Shown one piece after another: positions 26,637 to 35,813 of a stretch of 64,000 nt of DNA; positions within the stretch are counted from its first letter, which is position 1; every line of letters begins with the position of its first letter. Source of the stretch: Gammaproteobacteria bacterium (GTDB taxonomy: Bacteria; Pseudomonadota; Gammaproteobacteria; Enterobacterales; Alteromonadaceae). Below the pieces are notes generated by a model. It made no database searches, was not told the origin of the DNA, and saw only the letters and a list, made by a program, of their open reading frames with translations. A program made the translations under genes and the position numbers. The stretch lies in NCBI GenBank assembly GCA_017302255.1, contig JAFLDV010000017.1, positions 1 through 64,000 of the forward strand, given 5' to 3'.

Positions 26637-28061
26637 TTAAGTGGTTGGCAACGTTTTACGACGCCGCTTCCACTGCCAAACCAATAAAGTCAATAAAATC
26701 AGACTAGTAAAAGCAAAGATGCTAATCCACATACGTTGAATTTGCCGATTACGCTCGACATCTTGCAGTCGCAGTGCTTGCAATTCATTGTCTTTCTTTA
26801 GCAATTCGTTTTTCGCTTTTTGCCGTTCCGCATCAAAGCCTAACCGCAACTTTTGCACCTGCAAATCGCGTTTATCATCTTGTAGGGCGACATAGTCGCG
26901 GAAAAATCGATTTAAAGTCGAATAAGCCTTATCAAAGTCGCCAGAATCGGCATAAAGCCGCGCGCGAAATTCTTCAAAATGCAGGCGATAAAACTTATCG
27001 GATACATTTTTATCTGATTGCAACTGTTCTGTCGCTAAGTTTACTTCCTGCATTGCCAGACTAGTTTGGCCTAAACTTCTAAAAATTAGGGCTTTTTCAA
27101 AATGATGCACACTTAGTTGGAAGGTCGATTGCAGATGCGGCAAATAGATTTCAGCTTTTTCCAAATAGGCAACAGCGGCATCAATTCGCTTCAATTGCCG
27201 ACTCGTTGTGGCCATGCCCATGTAGGCGAAATACAGGTTGACCGGATCTTCGTCAATCAAACTGACTTTAAGCATTTGCTCAAACAATCCAAGCGCTTGC
27301 TCGGCCTTGTTGATGTAACGATAAGTCGATGCCAAGTTATACCAAATCGCGATTTTGGCCTTTTCCCAACCGAGCTCATCATAAATTCGATACGATTCTT
27401 CTAGCAACTGTCTGGCTTCTTCATCACTGCCGAGGCCGGTATACATCAGGCCTAACTCGGCGTTTACCGCGCCAAGCATTTCTTTATCTTTTAATGCGAC
27501 GGCCCGATCGTAAGCTTCTTTAAGCATCTCTAAAGCTTCTTGCTCTTGATACTCTTCTTGCAGCATCGCCGACAAATTCAATAGACCTTGAATTTGCATT
27601 TTCTCGTCAGCGATTTTCTTGGCAAGCGCCATGCCTTTCTCATAGTAGTCATTGGCCTGACCGTATTCACGGTGCATTTCAAGCGCAAAGCCGATACTGA
27701 ATAACAATTCAATTTTTGTTCGATCTTCAGCATCGGGAATTAATGCTAAAGCATGTTCAGCCGTTGCCAGTTGATCACGATGCCGCCCTAAAACTTCATA
27801 AATTAGGCCGATTTCATTGAAATAACTTGCTTGCAGCGCAACTGGCCACTTTGCCGATTCCGCCTCTTTAGCTAAGGCTATTTGCAGCATCTGCTGCGGC
27901 TTTTGGAATTTTTTCTGTTGAATTTCTAATAGCCAAGCAGGCAATGGCGCAGCGGCTTCAGAAACAGTTGCTGTCGCAGGTGCAGGCGCATCACCAGCCA
28001 CCGTGGCATAACACGGCAGCAAGCAACTAAGGATCAACCAAGGCACAAAGATTTTTTTCAT
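26637..28061 (-). CDS. Periplasmic TPR-repeat protein with C-terminal membrane anchor
   Basis: 474 residues: signal peptide 1-23, about eight tetratricopeptide repeats (about 75-390), a charged coiled coil (about 395-440), one transmembrane helix (about 443-462) and a short KRRRK tail. This is exactly the sensory half of the TPR-coiled coil-TM proteins that normally continue into a GGDEF, histidine kinase or DNA-binding output domain, but here translation stops after the helix. A second such protein begins at 62695. It sits between parE and parC on the same strand, so it is probably co-transcribed with them. Its function is unknown. Confidence 0.8.
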   Translation of the reverse strand: MKKIFVPWLILSCLLPCYATVAGDAPAPATATVSEAAAPLPAWLLEIQQKKFQKPQQMLQIALAKEAESAKWPVALQASYFNEIGLIYEVLGRHRDQLATAEHALALIPDAEDRTKIELLFSIGFALEMHREYGQANDYYEKGMALAKKIADEKMQIQGLLNLSAMLQEEYQEQEALEMLKEAYDRAVALKDKEMLGAVNAELGLMYTGLGSDEEARQLLEESYRIYDELGWEKAKIAIWYNLASTYRYINKAEQALGLFEQMLKVSLIDEDPVNLYFAYMGMATTSRQLKRIDAAVAYLEKAEIYLPHLQSTFQLSVHHFEKALIFRSLGQTSLAMQEVNLATEQLQSDKNVSDKFYRLHFEEFRARLYADSGDFDKAYSTLNRFFRDYVALQDDKRDLQVQKLRLGFDAERQKAKNELLKKDNELQALRLQDVERNRQIQRMWISIFAFTSLILLTLLVWQWKRRRKTLPTT

Positions 28062-28120
28062 TATAATAATTCAGCCAAAATGCATAATTGCGCAGTCGCC
28101 AGTATACTGAAGTTCTGCAA

Positions 28121-30076
<1,956 letters not shown>

Positions 30077-30091
30077 TCAATAAACAGGGTT

Positions 30092-30667
30092 TTACGCTAA
30101 TTGGCAAAATTTCACAATATCTGCCAAGCGACTTTCGAAGTCTTGATAGCCATGATCGCCACCTTCTTGCACATCCAAATGGCAATTGGCATAAAATTCC
30201 ATAGCTTGCCGATAGTCCAAAACTTCGTCGCCAGTTTGCAATAACACTAAATACTGCTGCGGTTGCTGAATATGCGTGACTTGCTGCGCAGCCAAAATGG
30301 GTAAATGCGAGGCATCAACTTCGTAATGCTCAGCTCTTACCGGATGATAATAACGGCCAAGGTGTTGGCGCAACAATAAATGTGGATGCACCGCTGGATT
30401 TATTAAAACTGCTTGGCAATTAAACTGTTCAGTCAACCGTGTCGCTAAAAATCCGCCCAAACTACTACCTATCACGACATCAGGCGGCGTTTGCTTACAA
30501 ATTTGCTGCAGCAAGTCATCGGCTTCTTTGGGAGTGTAGGGTAAGTCCGGTAACAACAACTGATGTTGAGGTAATTCGCGATGGAAAAAATCTCGAATAA
30601 TGACTGCTTTTTCTGATTGCGACGAGCTGGCAAATCCATGCAGGTATAACACTGTTTTAGCTTTCAA
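30092..30667 (-). CDS. yqiA: YqiA-family esterase (alpha/beta hydrolase)
   Basis: 191 residues if started at the TTG whose last two bases overlap the cpdA stop (TTGA); alignment with E. coli YqiA (MSTLLYLHGF) favours it. A GGGAG lies about 11 bases upstream. An ATG six codons earlier (30685) is the alternative. VLYLHGFASS opens the fold, GSSLGG holds the nucleophile serine, and QTGDEVLDYRQA plus EGGDHGYQDFE give the Asp and His. E. coli YqiA hydrolyses short acyl esters in vitro; its physiological role is unclear. It lies between cpdA and parE as in E. coli. Confidence 0.9.
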   Translation of the reverse strand: MKAKTVLYLHGFASSSQSEKAVIIRDFFHRELPQHQLLLPDLPYTPKEADDLLQQICKQTPPDVVIGSSLGGFLATRLTEQFNCQAVLINPAVHPHLLLRQHLGRYYHPVRAEHYEVDASHLPILAAQQVTHIQQPQQYLVLLQTGDEVLDYRQAMEFYANCHLDVQEGGDHGYQDFESRLADIVKFCQLA

Positions 30668-31431
30668 ACGACAACAAACTCCCATTGTGCTGGTTGGTCG
30701 AGGGCAAATTGCCACAAACATGCTTGTGGCCCCTGATCTTCCGTCAACCATTCAGCTGCCAGTTTAAACTGCACCGAGCTTGCGGGGCAACCAACTATCT
30801 GCCAACTGTCTTGAACTTGATGATATGCATAGTGACAATGACCATGAGCTAAGCCTTTGACTTTCGGTCTATTATCTAGAAGCTGACAAAACTCTGCACT
30901 CTCGACTAGTCCGTGTTCGTCAATTGAACTGCCAATAGGCTTTGGATGATGATGGCAGAACAACCAAGTAGGCCGACTTGGCTGCGCATCAAGACGGTTT
31001 GCCAGCTCCGCCAATTTATCTTGGCTAAAACTACCGGCCGGGCTTTCGCCTTTGGTTGATAGCAGCAGCAACTGCCAACCGGCCGCCCAAATTTCCTCAG
31101 CACTGCTAAATGGGCCTGAGCTAATTGCTGGTGCATGAAACACCTTCGCCATCATCGCAGGATCATCATGATTACCCGGCACATAGAACACCGGCGCCGG
31201 CCATTCTTTTAACAAATCAGCCAGCAACTGATAAGAAGCTTCACTATGGTCTTGGGTCAAATCGCCAGTCAAAATCAGCGGATATGGCTTTAGCCCTGCC
31301 AACAATTTTTGTAAATGTCGGTAGGGCTTAATGCCTTGATAGCTACCGTCAGCATCTGCAACTAAATGACAATCCGTAATTTGATAACAGCGCCAGAGCG
31401 AAACATCGTCACTTTGGTATATCCGCGTCAC
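30664..31431 (-). CDS. cpdA: 3',5'-cyclic-AMP phosphodiesterase CpdA
   Basis: 255 residues from a GTG that overlaps the yqiB stop (GTGA), with AGGTG upstream. The calcineurin-like metallophosphoesterase motifs are present: 'ITDCHLVAD' (DxH), 'ILTGDLTQD' (GDxxD), 'YVPGNHDD' (GNHD), FCHHHP and GHCHY. It hydrolyses cyclic AMP and so tunes CRP-dependent genes. Overlaps at both ends suggest tight co-translation with yqiB and yqiA. Confidence 0.95.
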   Translation of the reverse strand: MTRIYQSDDVSLWRCYQITDCHLVADADGSYQGIKPYRHLQKLLAGLKPYPLILTGDLTQDHSEASYQLLADLLKEWPAPVFYVPGNHDDPAMMAKVFHAPAISSGPFSSAEEIWAAGWQLLLLSTKGESPAGSFSQDKLAELANRLDAQPSRPTWLFCHHHPKPIGSSIDEHGLVESAEFCQLLDNRPKVKGLAHGHCHYAYHQVQDSWQIVGCPASSVQFKLAAEWLTEDQGPQACLWQFALDQPAQWEFVVV

Positions 31432-31874
31432 GGTTTCACCTCAACTCGCGAGTACCCCTGTTTTTGGCAGAGAATCAGCCAATCCCTTAGCAACGCATTG
31501 ATTTGCCGTTTTTCATCGGGCTGCAGCATCTCAGTGTTAGGGTAACTGTACACGGCTTTAAATTGGCGGATCTGTTGGCATGCCGTTACTTCAGCTAGAC
31601 GAGCATCGTGATAAAGTCGAACTTCAAATTGCGGTTTCAGCCATGCATGCACACTTTCGCTCATGTGGGCGATACGCACAGTTGTGGTAAATGGCGCTTC
31701 CGCCAGCACAGTAATTCGATAGGCTTCAAGCGCATTGATTTGAATGCTTTGGGTGGCGTTCACCACTGAAGGCTGCGGCAGGAAAAAGCGCAGCTGTGCA
31801 TAATTGCGTTCGCACAAACTTAAAAAATCCGGCACATAAGGCCGATACTGCTGTTTTAGCGCAAACGACGCCAT
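31428..31874 (-). CDS. yqiB: YqiB family protein (DUF1249)
   Basis: 148 residues, AGGAG seven bases before the ATG. It has the DUF1249 pattern: 'YRPYVPDFLSLCERNYAQLRFFLP' at the start, HAWLKPQFEVRLYHDARLAEV in the middle and PDEKRQINALLRDWLILC near the end. E. coli YqiB has no established function. Its place between nudF and cpdA matches E. coli. Confidence 0.93.
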   Translation of the reverse strand: MASFALKQQYRPYVPDFLSLCERNYAQLRFFLPQPSVVNATQSIQINALEAYRITVLAEAPFTTTVRIAHMSESVHAWLKPQFEVRLYHDARLAEVTACQQIRQFKAVYSYPNTEMLQPDEKRQINALLRDWLILCQKQGYSRVEVKP

Positions 31875-31942
31875 AGTTTTCTCCTAGCTACCAAAGGCGG
31901 TAGTTTTGGCTTTTACGAAATAACATCTGCCTTGGGCCACGC

Positions 31943-32614
31943 TTAATCACTAGACTGTGCAATAGACGGTGCACTAGACAGTGCAGCCCACTGCTGACGA
32001 ACTTGCGCTTTATGTAAGGCCAACCATTGCAAGGCAATCACAGTTGCGGAATTGTCGATTGCACCTGCTTGCAATAATTGCTGCGCAGTCTGTTCACTCA
32101 CCACATGCACCTTAATATCTTCGTGTTCTTCCGCTAAACCATAGACCCCAGTCGTTACTGAATGTGTCAGCTCGCCTAAAAAAATATGGATGCGTTCAGT
32201 GGTGCCACCGGGACTGCTCAGGTAGCTGAGCATAGGCCATAATCGGCCAAGCTCAAGTCCGGCCTCTTCCATGGCTTCACGACGTGCAACAGTTTCATTG
32301 CTCTCGCCTTCGTCAATCATGCCCGCCACGGCTTCAAGCAACCACGGCGTACGACTAGTGGCCAAAGCGCCTAATCGGAACTGCTCGATAAGCACGATTT
32401 CATCAGTGTTCGGGTTGTAGGGAAGTACCACCACAGCATGGCCACGCTCGAACATTTCGCGGCTTACAACCTCACTCCAGCCACCGTTATATAAGCGATG
32501 CCTAAATTTATAGGTATTTATCCGAAAAAAGCCTTGAAAAACGGTAGATTGGTCGACAATCTGTACATCATCAACTTGAAAAGATGGATAATTAATCCCC
32601 TTGAAATCAGACAT
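31943..32614 (-). CDS. nudF: ADP-ribose pyrophosphatase NudF
   Basis: 223 residues from the ATG at 32614 (an in-frame GTG at 32626 is the alternative; neither has a clear Shine-Dalgarno). The Nudix box starts at 'GMIDEGESNETVARREAMEEAGLE' (GX5EX7REXXEEXG), and the ADP-ribose specific SYLSSPGGTTERIHIFLGE follows. It hydrolyses ADP-ribose to AMP and ribose 5-phosphate. First gene of nudF-yqiB-cpdA-yqiA-parE, divergent from tolC. Confidence 0.95.
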   Translation of the reverse strand: MSDFKGINYPSFQVDDVQIVDQSTVFQGFFRINTYKFRHRLYNGGWSEVVSREMFERGHAVVVLPYNPNTDEIVLIEQFRLGALATSRTPWLLEAVAGMIDEGESNETVARREAMEEAGLELGRLWPMLSYLSSPGGTTERIHIFLGELTHSVTTGVYGLAEEHEDIKVHVVSEQTAQQLLQAGAIDNSATVIALQWLALHKAQVRQQWAALSSAPSIAQSSD

Positions 32615-32729
32615 ATTTGGACTCACATTCTGTTACACTTGTGCGGACAACTTTTACGCATTCGGTTCGACTTAGTCTACGCTAACACGGTATTATTCGG
32701 TCAATTTTGTTTTCCCATGGGATCTGGTT

Positions 32730-34031
32730 ATGAAAAAAACTGTTTTAAGTTCATTGGTGTGCGCTGCACTGGGTTTGTTTAGCCTTCAAGCCAGTGCGGA
32801 AAACCTGCAAAACATTTATCAACTGGCATTAAAGAAAGACCCTGCTGTTTTAAAATCTGCAGCGCAACGTGACGTCAGTACTGCAAGCGTAGATATCAGC
32901 AAAGCTAATTTTTTACCGACCGTTGCCTTCTCGTCAACGATTGGCAAAAGCCGTGAAACTGTTGCTGGCGTAACCTCGCCAACTGGCACTGGCTACACCA
33001 ACCAAATCACTGTTAGACAAACCATTTTTGACTGGGGTGATTGGAGCCGTTTATCAACCGCGGAAAAACAAGCGCTGCAAGGTCAAACTTATTACAACGC
33101 TTCTTTACAGGCGTTAATAGTCCGGGTTTCTCAAGCTTATTTTGCGGTGTTAAGTGCAAACGACGATTTAACCTTCGTGGTTGCAGAAAAACGTGCAGTA
33201 GAGCGTCAACTTGAGCAAACCAGAGAGCGTTATCAAGTAGGCTTAACTGCTATCACCGATTTACACGAAGCCCAAGCGCAGTTTGATGCGGTGGTTGCGC
33301 GCGAAATCAGTGCAACTAATCTGCTAGAAAACGCTAAAGAAGCTTTACAAGAAATCACTGGTGAATATCACTCAACGCTTGAACCATTGAACACTGTGCG
33401 TTTCAAACCAACAGCACCACAGCCTAGCAATGCTGCTGATTGGGTTGCTATCGCGGAAGAAAACAACTTAGATTTAAAAGCGCGCAAATTAGCCGTTGAA
33501 ATTGCACAGAACGATATCGACTTGGCACAGTCAGGTCATTATCCAACTTTGGGTTTAAATGCTAGCAAAACGCTGAACGATTCAAGCCGGTCATTTCAAC
33601 GCAACGAAGATTCAGTTGGTGTAACTTTAAGTGTGCCAATTTACTCTGGCGGTGCGACTGAAGCTGGCGTTGACGTGCAACGTGCCAACTATGTTGCAAC
33701 TAGCGAAGATTTAGAATTAGGCCACCGCTCTGTGCTGCGCCAAATTCGTTCAAGCTACAACAACGTAGGCGCAGCAATTGCAGGGATTAAAGCCTTAGAG
33801 CAATCAGTAATTTCTGCGGAAAGCGCATTAAAAGCAACAGAAGCTGGCTTTGAAGTTGGAACTCGGACCATTGTTGACGTGTTAGTAAGCACCCGTAACC
33901 TGTTTGATGCTCGCCGCAACCTGACCAAATCTCGCTACGATTACATCTTAGCGGTACTGTCGTTAAAACAAGCCGCAGGCACCTTAACTGAAGACGATTT
34001 AGGTCTGGTGAACCAAGCTTTAGGCGGTTAA
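32730..34031 (+). CDS. tolC: Outer membrane channel TolC
   Basis: 433 residues: signal peptide 1-23 (ends LQASA), then two OEP repeats. Typical motifs are 'IYQLALKKDPAVLKSAAQRD', 'LRQTIFDWGDW'-like segment QTIFDWGDW, 'RYQVGLTAITDLHEAQA' and FEVGTRTIVDVLVSTRNLFDA. It forms the trimeric outer-membrane/periplasmic tunnel used by efflux pumps and type I secretion. It is divergent from nudF as in E. coli, and is the only outer-membrane factor in the window, so it is a candidate partner for the RND pump at 48136-52391. Confidence 0.96.
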   Translation: MKKTVLSSLVCAALGLFSLQASAENLQNIYQLALKKDPAVLKSAAQRDVSTASVDISKANFLPTVAFSSTIGKSRETVAGVTSPTGTGYTNQITVRQTIFDWGDWSRLSTAEKQALQGQTYYNASLQALIVRVSQAYFAVLSANDDLTFVVAEKRAVERQLEQTRERYQVGLTAITDLHEAQAQFDAVVAREISATNLLENAKEALQEITGEYHSTLEPLNTVRFKPTAPQPSNAADWVAIAEENNLDLKARKLAVEIAQNDIDLAQSGHYPTLGLNASKTLNDSSRSFQRNEDSVGVTLSVPIYSGGATEAGVDVQRANYVATSEDLELGHRSVLRQIRSSYNNVGAAIAGIKALEQSVISAESALKATEAGFEVGTRTIVDVLVSTRNLFDARRNLTKSRYDYILAVLSLKQAAGTLTEDDLGLVNQALGG

Positions 34032-34051
34032 TTAACTAGTTATCTCGCGCT

Positions 34052-34081
34052 CGGTCAGGGCAGTTTCCACTGCTCTGACCG
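34052..34081 (+). terminator. Hairpin after tolC
   Basis: A 12- to 13-bp stem with one G-U pair (GGTCAGGGCAGT against ACTGCTCTGACC) and a 4-nt loop begins 20 bp past the tolC stop. The downstream T-run is poor. Confidence 0.6.
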
Positions 34082-34147
34082 CACTTCATCTGTTCAGATG
34101 CTGAAATTCCGTTACAATAGCCCGTTTTTATCTGTCGAGGACTGGCT

Positions 34148-35071
34148 GTGATTGCTAACCCCCCGTTTCAATGGTCAATGTTACACCCGCGCTTTTGGTT
34201 AGTTTGGCTGGCTATTGCGCTTGCTTGGTTAACCAGTTGGTTGCCTTATTCCTGGCTCATGGCTATTGGTCGCGCGCTGGGTCGTTTGTCTTTCAAGCTA
34301 CTGAAATCACGTAGAAAAATTGCTAAACGCAATCTCGAGTTATGTTTCCCAGAAATGGACGAAGCAACTCGGAATGACTTATTGACAAAAAACGCTGAAG
34401 AAACGGGCTGTGCGGCGATTGAAACCATGATTGCTTGGTGGTGGCCAGACTGGCGCTTTAAAAAATACTCGAGCTTTTTGGGTTACGAACATCTACAAAA
34501 TGCGATTGCTGACGGCAAAGGCGTTTTGCTGTTATCACCACATATGTTGCATTTAGAAGCATCGGGGCGAATTTTCGGTCTGAATCACCCTTCGGTCGGC
34601 TTTTATCGTCCACACAATAATCCAGTGATGGAATATTTTATGGTTCGCGGCCGCAATCGTGGCAATAAATACATGATTGGCAAACGAGATGTCAAAGCGT
34701 TAATTCATGCGCTAAACAATCAAGAAGTTTGTTTTTATCTGCCGGATCAAGACTATGGCCGTAACCGCTCGTTATTCGTGCCATTTTTTGCAGTCCCGGA
34801 TGCCGCTACCACCACTGGCACTTTGTTATTTGCCAAAGCAGCAAACTGCGTGGTAGTGCCGATTTATTCTCGACGCTTACCGAATCAACAGGGCTATCAA
34901 GTTGAAATCCTACCGCCATTTGATAATTTCCCAAGCGGCGATGACCAAGCCGATGTAATTCGGATCAACCAATGGGTCGAGCAAGCCGTGACCCAACACC
35001 CAGAACAATACATGTGGGTCCACCGCCGCTTCAAAACGCGACCAGATCCAGACGCTCCAAGTTTGTACTAA
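34148..35071 (+). CDS. lpxL: Kdo2-lipid IVA acyltransferase (LpxL/LpxP type)
   Basis: 307 residues starting at GTG with GAGGA upstream. A single N-terminal transmembrane helix (about 15-35) precedes the PF03279 acyltransferase domain. The catalytic HX4E motif is HMLHLE (about 132-137), with GFYRPHNNP and YLPDQDYGRNRSLFVPFF further on. It adds the first secondary acyl chain to lipid A at the inner membrane. LpxL is more likely than LpxM from the PDQDYG motif, but paralogues cannot be excluded. Confidence 0.88.
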   Translation: MIANPPFQWSMLHPRFWLVWLAIALAWLTSWLPYSWLMAIGRALGRLSFKLLKSRRKIAKRNLELCFPEMDEATRNDLLTKNAEETGCAAIETMIAWWWPDWRFKKYSSFLGYEHLQNAIADGKGVLLLSPHMLHLEASGRIFGLNHPSVGFYRPHNNPVMEYFMVRGRNRGNKYMIGKRDVKALIHALNNQEVCFYLPDQDYGRNRSLFVPFFAVPDAATTTGTLLFAKAANCVVVPIYSRRLPNQQGYQVEILPPFDNFPSGDDQADVIRINQWVEQAVTQHPEQYMWVHRRFKTRPDPDAPSLY

Positions 35072-35177
35072 CTGCAACTAATTGCAGGTCATTGTGGCAA
35101 TGACCTGCAAATTCCATTGGCGTTCTCAACGACTTTGGTTAGTATCAATACAGTATTGGTGGCAGGAAACGAGAATT

Positions 35178-35813
35178 ATGTGGTTTTGGATAAAGCATTT
35201 AATGGCGGCAGTCGTCTTGTTGGGACTTGCTTTTGTACTGTTGTTCAAACCCGAACTTATCAACTTCAATCCGGATGCTGCGGTCGATCCGAAAAAAACA
35301 GCAAAAACTTCAGCGGCTAAAGAGTTCACCAACTTCTATGAACAACTGCGGTATTCCTTAGATGCCACTGTTGATTCTTCAAAAGAATATGTAATCAAAC
35401 TGAAAGACACCAGTGATTCTTTAACCTCAACATTAGCCAGTCGCACCAATACTGTTCCAGCCCTTGACGGCAATTGGCAAGGCAGCGAAACCAATCGACA
35501 ATTCACTACCGGCTCGAAAATACGCGATCAGATGGCAGGATTTGCTACCGCAGAGGGTATTGAACTGATTTGGACTTTACCCAAGGATTATGTGGTAAAG
35601 CATTATTTTGAGAGCGGCGGCGACTATTTGAGTTCACTCAAAGACATAGTCGCAGCGATTTCTCCAGATTTCGAAACACCCTTGCTCGCATATTTTTGTC
35701 CAAAAGAGCGGGCTGCCGTGGTAACGGACAAGCCCAACCCTTTCTTGCAAGAGAATTGCAGATTAATCAATGGTGAGAAGCAACAGCTTCGAGCATTACC
35801 CTCTGCCAACTAG
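35178..35813 (+). CDS. TcpQ-like (toxin co-regulated pilus biosynthesis Q domain) membrane protein
   Basis: 211 residues from the ATG at 35178, which has AGGAA upstream and starts the only transmembrane helix (about 7-26); the frame to 35082 is unsupported. The C-terminal part (about 125-205) matches the TcpQ domain: 'IELIWTLPKDYVVKHYFESGGDYLSSLKDIVAAIS' and 'AYFCPKERAAVV'. Such domains occur in secretin-linked pilus and MSHA-type systems, where TcpQ stabilises the secretin TcpC. No pilus or secretin genes are nearby, so the role is open. Its last 47 bp overlap the 3' end of glnE on the opposite strand. Confidence 0.72.
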   Translation: MWFWIKHLMAAVVLLGLAFVLLFKPELINFNPDAAVDPKKTAKTSAAKEFTNFYEQLRYSLDATVDSSKEYVIKLKDTSDSLTSTLASRTNTVPALDGNWQGSETNRQFTTGSKIRDQMAGFATAEGIELIWTLPKDYVVKHYFESGGDYLSSLKDIVAAISPDFETPLLAYFCPKERAAVVTDKPNPFLQENCRLINGEKQQLRALPSAN

